NCBI GenBank assembly: GCA_947095535.1
Contig: OX352772.1
Location: forward strand, 253,991,597 to 254,055,596
Reading direction: 5' to 3'
DNA from: Poecilobothrus nobilitatus
Taxonomy: Eukaryota; Arthropoda; Insecta; Diptera; Dolichopodidae
DNA: 64,000 bases
Both the position numbers and the translations under genes were made by a program. The notes beneath the pieces are model-generated. The model saw only the letters and a program-made list of their open reading frames with translations, made no database searches and was not told where the DNA came from. How positions within the stretch are numbered: position 1 is the stretch's first letter; each line of letters starts with the position of its first letter. Of this stretch, positions 34,226-46,516 are shown one piece after another.

Positions 34226-37200
34226 GTTGTTGCATAAATTGCCATCTTTTCAAACAATGCTCGTGATTGTCTAATATTGTAGGTTGTGGTACCAATAATA
34301 AAGGGCCTCCGATTAAGAAATGACGTGGAGTTAAAGCTGTAAGATCTTCTGGGTCATTTGCTAACTGACATAGTGGACGCGAATTGAGGTATTGCATCTA
34401 TTTGTACTGTTGTTGTTACAAGTTCTTCCAAGTTAATTTATTGTTATGTAATATTCTTTTTAAATGGTATTTGGCCGATTTTACGCCTTCTTCCCATAAT
34501 CCACCGAAATTGGGAAATATTGGTGGTATAAAGTGTCACTTTATGTTTTCGGTTGCCGCTAACTCTGGGGTTTCTTTCATTATTTGTTTTAGGTATTTTA
34601 CATAATCATCTTTTAAAATATTTCTAGATCCAACAAAGTTTGTACCATTATAAGCGTATAAGTCATTACACCAACCACGCCTTCCTACAAAGCGTTTTAG
34701 AGCTGCTAAAAAGGCATGTGATGTTAATTTGAATCTATGTATATCGCTTTAGTGACCAGGCAGATGGAAATTGATAAAAATGCTTTCATGTTTTCGGCAT
34801 TTCGAATTTTTGATGTTTTTATTTCAATAGGGCCGCAATAATTTACCCCAGTATGTTGGAAAGGTCTTGTCATATTTAACCGTGGTGATGGTAGAGTGCC
34901 CATTAATTGTTGAGATTATTGAGCCTTTTGCCTAAAACATATGACACATTTATATATATGACGTAAACCAACCAATACCGATCATTAATTGAGTTGCTCC
35001 ATGTAATGTTATTTTGTGCATGTTATTTATTATTAATTAAGTTAAAGGATGTTTATCGGTTATGATAATCGTATGTTTTTATTCCCATGGAATGCTTGCG
35101 TGATGCAACCGTCCGCCAACTCTGACAATGTTATCTGAATCTAAGAATGGATGAAGATTATTTAGTCTTTCACCAGCTAGTATTCCAGCCCTTAAATTTT
35201 TTATTTCATGTGTCAGCTTCTTCTAATTTCGGTATAGTTAAATGATTTGAATGTAATTTGATCTTTTTTATAATATTTCTTACACGCATAATGTATGCTG
35301 TGACCCTTACCAATTTTTGATCAATAATGCTTGTTTGAGAGTTGGCACTTAAGAGTACTTTGACCTTTTTTGTTTCCAATAATGTATCGTTTAAATGTGG
35401 TAATTTTGGCCAATCTTGTTCTTTATGTAGAAGCCAATCAATATGGACCAATCAGGACCATTCCACCATCAATCTGCTTTCAGTAGTTCATTTGGACAAA
35501 GTCCTCTAGATGCTAGATCCGCTGGATTACTTTTTGTTGGAACATGGCTCCACATTTCAATTTCCCTCATATCTTGTATTTGTGAGATGCGATTTGCTAC
35601 AAAAGTTTTATGATTACCAGCATGACTTCGTTACCATGCCAATACCATTGCTGAATCTGTCCATGCATAAAATTGAATTTTTTCGAATTTCATGGCGATT
35701 TAATTTTTTTACTGTTTGGTATAACTTGTATAATAATACAGTTCCACATAATTCAATGCGTGGTATTGATATGTGTTTCACAGGAGTGACTTTCGCTTTT
35801 GAGGTTAATAATTCAATTTTTGTATCTCCCTTTTGATTTCGCGTTTTAACGTACAATACTGCTGCATAACCGTGTTGTGAGCCGTCGCAGAAGCCATGAA
35901 TCTCCACCGAATTGGATGTAGTTTCAATCCATCTAGGTATTGTGATATTTTCAATGTTGTAAATTTCCTTTTGTATCTTGTTCCATATATCTTGAACCTC
36001 TGGAGAAAGATTCTGATCCAAATCCACTCCTTCTAGCCATAGTGATTGCATTATCATTTTCAATTTTATGGTGAATGGTGCCAAAAATCCTAACGGGTCA
36101 AATATTTGCGAAATTGTGCTTAAAAATTTCCGTTTTGATAGTGGTGTTTCGCAAAGTTTTATTGTTAATTTGTATTTGAAATTATCTGGTTTTGGAAACC
36201 AATTTATGCCCAAAGTTTTTATGCTTTCATCTATGTCAAATTTAATCATACCACTTAGTTCTCTATCTTCGGTAGGAATACCTGCCAATAATTCTTCAAT
36301 GTTTGATGTCCTCTTACGACGATTAAATTCACCTGATTTCATTTCAAAGATCATTTATTTGATCTCTTATTTGCACTGCTTCTTCCACTGTGTTAGCACC
36401 TGTCAAAAGTTCATCTACATAAAAATCTGTTTTTATTATATTTGTTGCAAGATTATAATTAACCTTCTCATCATTTGCTATTTGATGTAATGCACGAACT
36501 GCTAAATAAGGTACCGACGAAGTTCCAAAAGTTACTGTCTTTAACGTATAATCTCGAAGCTGTTTATTTGGATTTCTTCTCCAAAGTATTCTTTGGTATT
36601 CCGCATCTACAGTGTTGATCCAAATTTGCCGATACATTTTTTCAATGTCACCCGTAAAACCAATTTTGAATTTCCGCCATCTTAATAAAATCCATAATAA
36701 ATCATCTTGTATTTTAGGACCCTTTAACAGGATCTCGTTGAGTGATGGCCCATCAATTGTCATCACGAAGTTTCGTTGTAGTGCTTTCTTTATAAACTGC
36801 ATGATGTGGGAGATAATTAGTTTTAAAGAATGTCCTTCCATTTTTGTTTTGCCACATATTTTCGATTTCGGCTGATTTAGCTAAAACCATGTAATCCAAG
36901 TCTAAATTTTCTTGTATGCATTTCTCATATTCTGCGCGCATTTCAGGAAGCTTTGTAAATTGGATCTCTAAACTTTTAAACCTGGAAAATGCTGATGACC
37001 GAGATTTTCCAAACTGTGGTTTAGCATTTGTGTCCTTGAACAGTAGTCGAACCACGTATCGTCCTGTGGGCAAACGGTGCACTGTTTTGGCACAAAAATT
37101 TTCGCAATATGTTTCTTCCGGTGTGAGGTGTTTTATTACAGGTGTAATTTCTTCTATCTCCCAAAACTTTTGTAATTCATCTTGAACCGTGAGATGACTA

Positions 37201-37630
37201 TGATATGTTGAAACTGCTGGTATTGCAGTTTTTATTTGCTTGCTAGTAGCTTCGTCAGATACGATCCATCCAAGTACGGTATTTTGAGCTATAGGGCCGC
37301 CAGGCTCGCCAAATTTGACACCGTTTAAAATAATTTTCCAATATGTATCCGCTCCCAACATCATATCAATCTTACCGGGTTCGTTATACTTGGGATCAGC
37401 TGGGATAACCTTTCAAATTCAATTTCTTGACGAACCTTTCTGTAGTGTTCGTTGTGATCCTTGATCAATTAACGCTCGAATTAAATGTCCATGTCCATGT
37501 CCATCTACGGATTTTATGGTTACTAAAGCTGTAGCTAACAAAATCTCTTTTTTCACACATTTAGTTCCGAGGTGGTGTATTTTTGTTACATTATTTAGAT
37601 TCTGTGAGCTACCAGGCTCTGATCTTCCTT
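34176..37630 (-). pseudogene. BEL/Pao pol: protease, RT, RNase H, integrase
   Basis: Protease: RALIDQGSQRT (about 37480-37450) with the active-site Asp. RT: TIDGPSLNEILLKGPKIQDD, FTGDIEKMYRQIWI and TDFYVDELLTGANTVEEA. The usual YVDD reads YVDE (36421-36410), so the second catalytic Asp is Glu. Then FDPLGFLAPFTIKLKMIMQS and RNase H IHGFCDGSQHGYAA with IPRIELCG. Integrase: HTGVNYCGPI, where the first Asp position is Asn (near 34841), and YAYNGTNFVG, where the second Asp position is Tyr (near 34652). The last part, LTALTPRHFLIGGPLL (34345-34300), is the typical C-terminal Pao integrase block. Numerous stops separate the pieces. Confidence 0.85.
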
Positions 37631-37639
37631 CATTTTGCT

Positions 37640-38786
37640 TTGTTGCAATTATTGTGTCATTATGTAGCAATGTATGATGCCGATGCTTACATTTGAAACA
37701 CGACGAACGGCTTGGACATCTTGTAGCTATATGCCCTTTTGACAAACAATTTGAACACAGCCTTTTATCGATTACAGCTTTTCTTCTCTGCTCGTGGTTC
37801 AAACTAATAAATTGTGAACATTGCCTGATGGAATGTGCTCCTGCACACATTTGGCAACCATAGCTTGTGCTTACCAGAAAATCTCCCTTGGATGTTGACG
37901 GTTTGAACTGTTCTTTTATGTTTAACATCTCTAACGCTCTGAATTGTCCTTTTAAAAATGTTGTTAATATTTCGTAAGTGGGAAAATCTTTCGTACCACT
38001 TATTTATCTTTCCCAAAGTTTTTTGGTTTCTAATGGTAAACGTTTGCTTATCACATAAGTGAAGATTATGTCCCAATTCTTTGTGTTTACTGCTAAATTG
38101 TTCAACGCTTGTCTACTCTCATTTGTAGTGTCGATTAATTTTCTAATATTAAAGGCTGTATCAGTAGAATTATATGGTTGTGAAAACAAAATCTTCAGTT
38201 GTGTTTTGATAAGGACTCTGTTATTATCATACCGGTTTTTTAATGCATCCCAAGCTGGATCGTAATTATTTTCTGTTATGTTGAAATGTGTTATTACTCG
38301 GGCAGCTTCACCTACAACACTAGTTTTAAGATAATGTAATTTTTGGACTTTTGAAATTGATTTGTTGTTGTGAATTAACGTTATATATAAGTCATGAAAT
38401 GAGGTCCAAAGATTATACTCTCCAGCAAATTTTGGTACATTTATTTTTGGTAAATTTACTTCTTCCTTTCCAGAAGCTTTCTCTTCTTCTTGTTCACTAA
38501 GATCACTCGGTTATTTTGAATGGATGCTGAAACAGTCTTCTTCAAATACAAAATCTTCAACTTCACCAAAGACTTGTTTATTAAAATATTCTGCACAGGC
38601 TTCATCTGTATCAAGAATTATTGTCTCGTGATTTGATTTGAACTTCTGCCAGTTGACCTCTAACTGGTCTAATTTGTTTTTAAAATAAAATTTTATTTTA
38701 CGAGTTTTCGAATCCTTTTTGTAATTAGTCTCGAACCTAATTAAAGAATTAGGAATTTCTCCTTGCTGCCTAACCAAACCTTCCAT
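37640..38786 (-). pseudogene. BEL/Pao gag with zinc knuckles
   Basis: The start is at 38786 (MEGLVRQQGEIPNSLIRFET). The central region has PYNSTDTAFNIRKLIDTTNE and NWDIIFTYVISKRLPLETK, the DUF1759-type core typical of BEL/Pao gag. Two CCHC-like knuckles follow, CSNCLSKGHIATRC then CFKCKHRHHTLLH (about 37765-37672), for RNA packaging. Stops near 38510 and frame changes around 37930 break it. The gag start lies about 370 bases inside the 5' LTR, a normal leader length. Confidence 0.8.
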
Positions 38787-39069
38787 TATCTTTTTTTTTT
38801 TATATAAGTTTTATTTTAATTAATTAAAAAGGCAATAAATGCTTTATTTTACAATTAGTTTTTTATTTATTATAGTTGGCGGGCAAATTTTTTATTATTT
38901 TAAAATTTATTTTATTTTTAAACTAACGTGATATAAATGTAAATGAATAGTATTATAAATTTTAATAAGTTTAAAAATTATGAACTTGTATATATATTTA
39001 AATTTTCTCCTTCTTTTTGTATTTTAATAAAAAAAATTACACACTATTTTTTTTTTTTTTTTTTTAACT

Positions 39070-39140
39070 TACTATTCAACCAACAATCTGCATTGATTCA
39101 ACCAACAATCTGCATTATTTCAACCAACAATCTCTATTCA
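39070..39140. repeat. Three tandem ~22-bp units in the retrotransposon leader
   Basis: ATTCAACCAACAATCTGC and close variants occur three times (about 39072-39135), just inside the primer-binding site. Confidence 0.75.
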
Positions 39141-39157
39141 TCCGGCTCGAAGGACCA
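39140..39157 (-). promoter_or_regulatory. BEL/Pao primer-binding site
   Basis: Immediately inside the 5' LTR, whose coding-strand end is TTAAACA, the minus strand reads TGGTCCTTCGAGCCGGAT. The TGG start is complementary to the CCA end of a tRNA, and the 18 bases could pair with a tRNA 3' end. I do not assign the tRNA. Spacing of zero bases to the LTR is as expected for this superfamily. Confidence 0.75.
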
Positions 39158-39918
39158 TGTTTAATAGTACGCCAAATTATAAAGGTACGCCAAAGTTGTT
39201 CTTCGAAAAAAAAAACTTAATAGTTAATAAGTACGCCAAAAAAAAATGTTGTTCCAAAAAGTTTTTTATTTTAATTTAATTTAATTTATAATCAAATTTT
39301 GCTCCTCTTCTTTCTACTGCTTAAATACGAATGATCCTTAAAACTACTATATTAACTTAATCTAAAACTATATTACTGTATACTATTATGCTAACTTAAA
39401 TTAAAATTACATTACGGTTGGAGTTCATTAACCTTTCTTATGTACATAAGAAAAAGTACCTATCATCTTATGTTTAACTATTCTTGTGTATAATGATGGT
39501 ATATAACAAAAAAAGTGAGTAAGTTTAATTCGATTCTCGTTTTTAATTTCTTATTACATAATTATATAATTCAATTTTTTTCTTAGAAAGCTTTTTAACA
39601 ATAATTTATTATAATTCAATTATTTATTTTTTATCCAAAAGCTTTATATTATTTTGACATTTATAGAGATTTCTAAAATAAGCACAAGTAAGTTCATATT
39701 TAATTGTTATAAATTTTAAAATTAATTTTTAATATATTCAATTTCTAATACATTTCTATTATAGGTTTTAGATGAAATTCCAGATGATGTTGCTGTGATG
39801 CTCCAGTTCATTTAGATAAGTATAACTTTATAAAATGCTTAAAAGAATAAAGTTCTTTGTGTTTTTTTTTTTTTTTTGTATTTCATTTTAGGTTGATGTT
39901 GCCTGTGATTCTGGAACA
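39158..39918 (-). repeat. BEL/Pao 5' LTR (right)
   Basis: About 761 bases homologous to 33025-33822, diverged by many substitutions and small indels. It begins, on the coding strand, TGTTCCAGAATCACAGG and ends TTAAACA. The divergence between the two LTRs suggests an old insertion. Confidence 0.85.
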
Positions 39919-39929
39919 GCGGATCTCAG

Positions 39930-40762
39930 GTTACACGGCAACATCGGGATGGAAACAGACCACCCGAGGTGCAATAGCACCGCTAACCAAATTGTAATCA
40001 ATGTGTACACAGACGCTGTCAAAAAGGGCAGTAATTGTGGCATAGATATCACATGTGATTAATTGAAAATGCGAATTGCGAACACAGTAGCATCACACGC
40101 AACTGTACGTCAATGTGAAACACTCGCAACAGAATTCGCAGCCAAAGATCTTCTTCGGAATAGAATCCGGAGTAAGATCATAAACATACACACCGATTGC
40201 AAATCAATCGGTCGTATAATGGAGGCTGGTGCATAAATCGAGGAAAACAATTGAGTGCTGGAAAACCAGGTAACGAAATTGCAGACGCGATAGCAAAATC
40301 TGTATTAAACAGGCAGCTTGTGGATATAGAAGATGTAGGTATGCCGTACTCTGCGGTAAAGTTAGCAACAAGCTACTGGGCAAAAGCCAGAGCTAGGGAA
40401 AGTTGGTGGCCATCACCAGGATCAATACATACGAAAGAATTCTGGGGAGAATATAATAGCAAAAAGACTCAGGAAATTCTAAAACTAAATGGAACCGATC
40501 TGAGAATATACATGAGAATTAGCACAGGACACCTGCTGCTAAGGCCTCACGCCGAATGAATAGGTATAACGGAGTTGAATCTATGTAGGGGATGTGGGCA
40601 AGAAGCAGAAACAGTACTCCACGTTCTGTGCCAATGCTCAAACTTGTCATTGCGGTCGGTCGCTCATTGGGCAGCGGTCATTGAGCAGCGGAGTACAACG
40701 CGTCAGAGGGCCTAGGTGTAAGGGGAGCTATATGCTCCCTCTAAGATACAACAAGATTATAA
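39930..40762 (+). pseudogene. RNase H domain and C-terminus of a LINE (I/R1/LOA-like), 5'-truncated
   Basis: The fragment starts abruptly beside the LTR. RNase H motifs: VYTDAVKKGSNCGIDI (first Asp, about 40000), CETLATEFAAKDLL (Glu, about 40118-40155) and IHTDCKSIGR (Asp, about 40188-40215). The frame 40197-40559 continues with GNEIADAIAKSVLNRQL and YWAKARARESWWP. After a stop comes CRGCGQEAETVLHVLCQC (about 40585-40638), a CCHC-type knuckle typical of the tail of RNase H-bearing LINEs. GC content is higher than the surroundings. Its 3' end abuts the Polinton polymerase. Confidence 0.7.
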
Positions 40763-40775
40763 TTATAAATATTAC

Positions 40776-42700
40776 CTGTCTTTAGCTTACATTCATGATT
40801 CTCAGTATTTTGTACAAAAATCATAGAATCTGTATCCCAATATAGAAGATTTTTTTCAATTTTACTTATTTCATTGTACAACAAGCATCTAGCGTGTGCT
40901 GTGGTAAAAGCTCCAATTAATAAAGATTGATTTTTAAGAATAGGATTTAATTCCGGAAAGTTGTATTTCTAACAAATCCAAATCTGATATATATATCCGA
41001 TATTGATATACCAACTGAATGTATTAATTTATGAAATTCTGTTATTGTTTGTACAACATTTGTCAAATGACGATTTTTTCGCTGAATTAATTTTCCCCAA
41101 AATGAATTTAACTTTAGTTTTGCCAAATTTCGTAGTGATTTGAGACATTTCTAGATTTATCTAATATTACACCTTCTTTTTCAAAATTTTTTTTTATATA
41201 TGTATCTTGTTCAGCTTCGGTTTTAATACCAGTTGGATAACTAGATACTTCTGTTTAAAAATACCTCCTTTTTTTGATATCTTATCTTATCGATATTATA
41301 TATTATGATATGATGATCTTACTAATATCGTTTTTAAATTGTGTACAAGTATGACCATTGTAAATTTTTGGGTGACCTATTACAATTACATATATTTATT
41401 TTTTGTTTACATATGAATAGAGTGCAGTAAAATCATAATAGCAAATTTTTTTATTTGTTTTGTTTTTATAATACAATATTAATACTTCAGTTCGACCTCC
41501 AAATATAGCACTTCGAGCATTAATTGAATCAAATAAAATCAAAGGACTCCTTTTTAATTCATTTTCTACTTGTCGATTTTTTGCTAAAAATTCTCTAAAA
41601 TTTACACTCCCACTCAGAAGATACAATATATCCTTTTTGTTTTAAAACAGTTATTCTCTGTATAGTATTTTCACATTTAACATGCATTTTATGTGCGTGG
41701 GTAATTAGATTTCTGTTAAAAAAACAGTCTTCGCACCCGTGATAATAACAACCTAGAAATTCGTAAACTGTGTTTGTAACTTTATTGTATCCCTCTACTT
41801 TTATTCCACAATTTAGTAGTGAAAACTCATACTGAATTTTACCACTATTAGCTTGATTTTTAAGTTGAAGCCACATTAATCCAATCAAAGACTGGTTACT
41901 TTTTTTATTATAGTTATTGCTTGGAACTCTTCCTAGAGTGTTTTCCTTGAGAAAATGCTTACGCTATGCAATTAAACAAGCTTGAGCTAAAGTAAATGTT
42001 TCGAAAAATGGATTAATATTTTACAGTTTGAGATAATCATCCATAAATTTTAAACATTTCTGCGGTAATAAATTTACATCCTGGTTACCATATCTTATCA
42101 ATTCTTCTCTGTTCTACCATATCTTATCAAATATAATTTGAATTTTTTATATTGTTATACCAAATATGAAAATTTTTTAATTCTTTCGAGTTAAAGTTAT
42201 TTAAATCAAACATTTCATCACTTGGAATTTTCTCTAACATAATTATAGTTTGCTTTTGTGTTGTATAAGTAAGGATAATATCCTTTAAAGTTATTTTGGT
42301 GAAGACCAAATGTTGAAGTAAATTTAAATAAAGGGCATTGGTAGAAAACTTAGAGAATCTATAAAAATTATATTTTGGTTAAAAGTAATTTTTATAATTT
42401 TATTTTCTCCCATAATTGGTATTACTGGTTTATCTCGCTTTAAAAATTCAGCTATGATAAATTGACCATAATAACTTTTGAAATTATATGCTATACAACA
42501 AAAGAAAATCTATAAATTTTGTTACACAATTTTCTTTCATACAATTTTCAAAAATATGTGTTCGTTTTTTACATTTACAACTATTACAACTGTACACTTA
42601 AAACTATTTTCTTTTTCATTATCATACAAATTGCAAACTAAATGTGCAAAAGAAATTTTTTCTTACAATAATACAATATGTCATATGTCATGTCATGTCA
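40776..42700 (-). pseudogene. Polinton protein-primed DNA polymerase B, N-terminal to palm
   Basis: On the minus strand an exonuclease/N-terminal region is seen around 42480-42130 (PIMGENKIIKI, SFLPMPLFKFTSTFGL, KGYYPYLYNT). Next is the frame 41888-41595 with YNKVTNTVYEFLGCYYHGC. The palm motif A frame (41626-41396) has INARSAIFGGRTEVLILYY and YYDFTALYSYVNK. Finally GAFTTAHARCLLY and motif C LLYWDTDSMIFVQ lie at about 40930-40820, with Asp-Thr-Asp intact. The frame ends at 40776 at an exon-donor-like G/GTAAT. Several stops lie between the blocks. The next sequence of the same protein is the fragment at 18859-19199 in the other copy. Confidence 0.8.
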
Positions 42701-42714
42701 TTTGCCATAAAAAT

Positions 42715-43249
42715 TTTCTGTGTTCTTATCGTAAAATACTGCTATCTTTGAGTTGACATTACTCATGTTAGTTTATTGATGTGTTTTTTAAAAGACTGAA
42801 AATATTTAAATTATACCTAAGTATTTTATATATTTTTATTGAACTGACATTGGATATTATAGGTTAGAATATAATAAAGTGTATTTACCAAAATTTCTTT
42901 TTATTTTTTTTGTCTTTTCACTTTCACTGAAATTGATGCTATATGTATACTATATGTTTTTTAAATATCTTATTTCTTTCCATGCTTAACAAAAAAACAA
43001 TGACAAAAAAAAGCTTTCTATTACATTTCTTTTCTATTCTTTTTTAAAAACTTACCTTAAGATTAACAGCTGTAAATAACGAAAATATATTTTATTCGAT
43101 AAAAGCTTTTTAACGGTAAACAAAAAGGTGAAAAACTTATCTACTTGAAAAAAACTACAATTATCTTGTTAATAGTAAACCGTCTTATTTTTTTATTCGT
43201 TCTTTTAGCAAATATTTTTTCAAGGCCGTTTTTTATTTTTTTCAGTTCT
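42715..43249 (-). repeat. Polinton terminal inverted repeat, polymerase side
   Basis: This is homologous to 26450-26977, from the codons for MSNVNS of the integrase (about 42762-42745) to CAGTTCT at 43243-43249. It lies next to the polymerase gene rather than an integrase gene, so it is the opposite end of the element. This shows that the inverted repeat extends into the integrase start. The next six bases are CATAAT. Confidence 0.75.
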
Positions 43250-45540
43250 CATAATTTTTATTGTTTCATATATTGATTTAAATACAGAAGTGTCCTGTGG
43301 AAATTCTTATTCAGCCATACATATTCTTGAATTATTTAGTAGGGGAGAGTGTTCTTTAACTACTAATAGTAGTTGACAGTTGTCAAATTTTAAATCAATG
43401 AAAAAATTTTAGTTGTTCGATTTGAAAAGGTAAAAGCTATGGGTTGAGTTCATGTTTGCAGTTCTAAGATTGTAGTTCTTAATCATGCAGGTACAGAAAA
43501 AAGTGCTACATTCAAAAACGTTTTGCTGCACTAAGCAATTTGAAAAAAAATTGTAAGTACTTAAGTATAAATATAATTAGGCATTTTCATAAACAGCCTA
43601 TGCCTACGCAATAGTGAAGGTTGCAAGAAGTTCTCGTATTTTGGGAAGCAGAAGTCGGACCGACATGATTTAAAAAAGGTACTAATCAATTGTAGTAGAA
43701 TTTAAATATAGGAATAAAAATAAAAAGTTCTACTTTTAAACCCACTCTAAAAAAACAGACCTAAAAAACAAAGGTGCAACTTTCCGGAGTATTTTTTAAT
43801 TTTTTTTCTTTTTTAGATCTTATTTAGACAATCGGGGACTAGATTTTTTAAATCACATCTGCCAGACTTTTGACTCCCAAAATACTGGAGCTTCTCCAAA
43901 ATGGCAATGGGAAAGATTGCAAAGAGTATGACATTTTTGATTATTTTGGATTATTTTTTATTTTTATTAACAATTTTCTATTAGTTTTTGTTAATTCAAT
44001 AACAACACAACAAAAGGTAAACAAAAATTTTATTTTAAAAATTTTACAAATGCCAAAATAAATTAGTGAAATTCATAGTAAAAAATTTATCAATCTTCAC
44101 AATAAAAAAAAAAGTCTGTTAACTACATTTCACAATACTAAGTTTGTTGATAGTTGATAGCAGTTGTCAACTAATTGATAATTGACTGTCATAATAGGGG
44201 TCAAACACTTGACAGCCAAGATTAAGTGGTTATCGTAATAACAAACTATATTTTTATTTAATTGTTGTTACATTTCACAAATTATTTAATGAACTGATTT
44301 ATGAAAAGACTATAGGTATATACAGGAAGGCTTCGAAGTAAGTTTGTTACAGTTATTTTGCTCTCGTGTCCATTGTTGATTATAAGATGCCCTTTAAAAC
44401 AAAATTATAAAAAGTTTAAGTAAAAAACATAATTTCTTTGCAAACCAATTTATTTTATACAATATAATTTTTAAATTAATTAATATGTTGAAATATTGAC
44501 ATTACATATTTTATTTCCCATATAGAAATATAACTGAAAATCAAGAATATATAGTTTCTTTGATTTTTTTCTTGTTGTGGGAATATTTTTTAATAAAGAG
44601 GAAATACATATATTATATAAGTTTAGCAAAAATTTTTATGTCGTATATTCATTCTTTATTCAATCTTTGCTATATTTACATATATAATATTCAAATTTAT
44701 AAAAATATATTTTTGTATAAGTATTAATTATATAGTTGAAATTTATTTTTTATATTCAAATATTCGCACACAACTAATATCTTACATCTATAGCTAAGAA
44801 AAAAATGCCAAACTGATAAATTGAAGATTAATTATATTTTATAAATAACTTTCTTCATTTTTGTTTACAATTCCAATTCAAACAATACAAAAATATCAAA
44901 TTTACATCATCGTTTATATACCTTCTTACTTAAGTTATTTTCTTTTTAGTTAATACTTGAAGTGTTCAGAATTAACTCAATATTTCGTTTGTTTCGACTA
45001 TAAGACTTTTTATAATATATAAATTACTTACTTTCAAATTTTTATTACATTTTACAATATCTTACTTTCCATTAATTTTCAGTTCTATAAAAGAAATTTA
45101 TTTAATTATGCGTCAAACAACTTTTTAAAGACTTTTATAAAAAATTAATGTAAGTATTAACAGACTTGAAAATAAATCAATTAAAGTATTCTTATATTTA
45201 AGTTTTCTCATATTTGATTTTATTTTCAAAAAAACATAAATTTAGTTTCATTTAAAATATTCCATTCAATATTATTTTTATTTTGTTAAAAAAAACTACT
45301 TCACATCTTAAAACGTAGAAGTTAAAACCAATAAACATCCACGTATTTGTGTATGTATGCATTATTGAACATTTTTTTTTACTATTTATTTACAAATTAA
45401 GCACATAATAAACTAATATCATCCTTCAGGGTGTAAACAACTGTTTAAGCGTATAAGCTGTTTTGTTAATTTCTGATTCAAAAGATCTTGACAATACGAA
45501 TTATTTATGTACCTAACTGTAAGCAACAAATGAAAAAATA
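43250..45540. other. AT-rich non-coding sequence
   Basis: No gene is visible. AGTTGACAGTTGTCAAATTT (43373-43392) and GTTGTCAACTAATTGATAATTGACTGTCA (44162-44190) contain short palindromic words. Elsewhere there are A/T runs and TATA repeats. Confidence 0.45.
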
Positions 45541-45544
45541 AACA

Positions 45545-46516
45545 AATAATCCGTAGTTTTGTAGACGACAGCACCCTCAAGGCTTCTTATGAAGATAACG
45601 CCGTAAATATTCTACTTCACTTAAGTTAAATCTCGATTTAGCCAAAATTTCAAATCGGAGCAAAATCACCGGGTCGATTTTAACCTAAGAAAACTTAAAA
45701 TTGGAGCAAAATCAACGGGGTCGATTTTAACTCTAAGAAAGTGTTTTTTAGTCGGAAAAGCAACACTTCCATTCCCACCTTAACTTTGCAAGGAGAAGTT
45801 TTCAACATGCTGGTAAGCTCATCACAAAAGATAAGTTGGTCCAACGATATTTTTGGTATAGCTAATTATACAGTTAGGTCTATGGGTTTCCTGTAAAGAC
45901 TTCTTTTTATCTTCTGATCTCCTTAATATCTATAAAACATATAAAACCAAAGATGGAGTACAGTGCACATATTTGGGCGGAATCCTCTAAAACAGCATTG
46001 AAATTTTTCAATAAAGTGCAAAACAGAGCAATTCGTCTAATAAACTGATATCTCTACGCTCTCTTCACTTGATCTCCGTCGCCTAACAAGAACACTAACC
46101 CCTTTTTATAGATACCTTACAGGAGTGGGTTCTTGTTCCAACGAGATTGAAAGTTTCATAACACCTCTCAAAGCATTCCAAAGAGAAATGAGGAGAGCTT
46201 CTGCTGCCCACCCTTACGTAATTAAAATTCCCAGATGATAGGCATAATTCGGCTTATGGAAATTCGTTTGTAGTGTGTGTCCCGGAATTCGTGATGATTA
46301 CATTTATAACGTTTCAAAGGTTCAAGCTGAATATCAAAAACTTTGTTCACAATATGCTTGCCAATTTGAAATCAATTTTCATTCCCTAATTCAATTTCCT
46401 TTGACCAAGCTATGAGTACTAAAGGTCGTATAACCTATTATTTAGTCAAAAAAAAGGACTCATGCTCGTTTCACTTCTCTATAGTGTCTTTCGATGATTC
46501 CCACCTACCCTCGTAA
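45545..46516 (+). mobile_element. LINE family 1, copy D: degenerate RT 3' half
   Basis: Fragments of RT and the C-terminal region of the family, all out of frame. GTAGACGACAGCACC at about 45561 corresponds to the FADDST box. The segment around 45720-45790 matches FNSKKTQC and TLTLQGE-type residues, and 45935-46030 matches KTYIxPKMEYSAHIW. The 3' end CCCACCTACCCTCGTAA (46500-46516) matches copies B and C but lacks the A tract. An early duplication (AAAATCAACGGGGTCGATTT-like, 45662-45730) is present. Confidence 0.75.

Larger units (their letters stand above)
33025..39918 (-). mobile_element. BEL/Pao LTR retrotransposon, complete outline, inactive
   Basis: About 6.9 kb in the minus orientation: right LTR (5'), primer-binding site, gag, protease, RT, RNase H, integrase, left LTR (3'). 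Gene order and motifs (Pao-type RT and peptidase A17 region) define the BEL/Pao superfamily. The outermost bases read TG...CA on the coding strand. I find no matching target-site duplication next to the two ends, so the flanks may have been altered. Every gene has stops, and several catalytic residues are changed. Confidence 0.85.

Noticed and set aside
37000..37020. Second hammerhead core (CTGATGACCGAGA)
   Set aside because: It lies in BEL/Pao coding sequence and has no stem II or GAAA at proper spacing.
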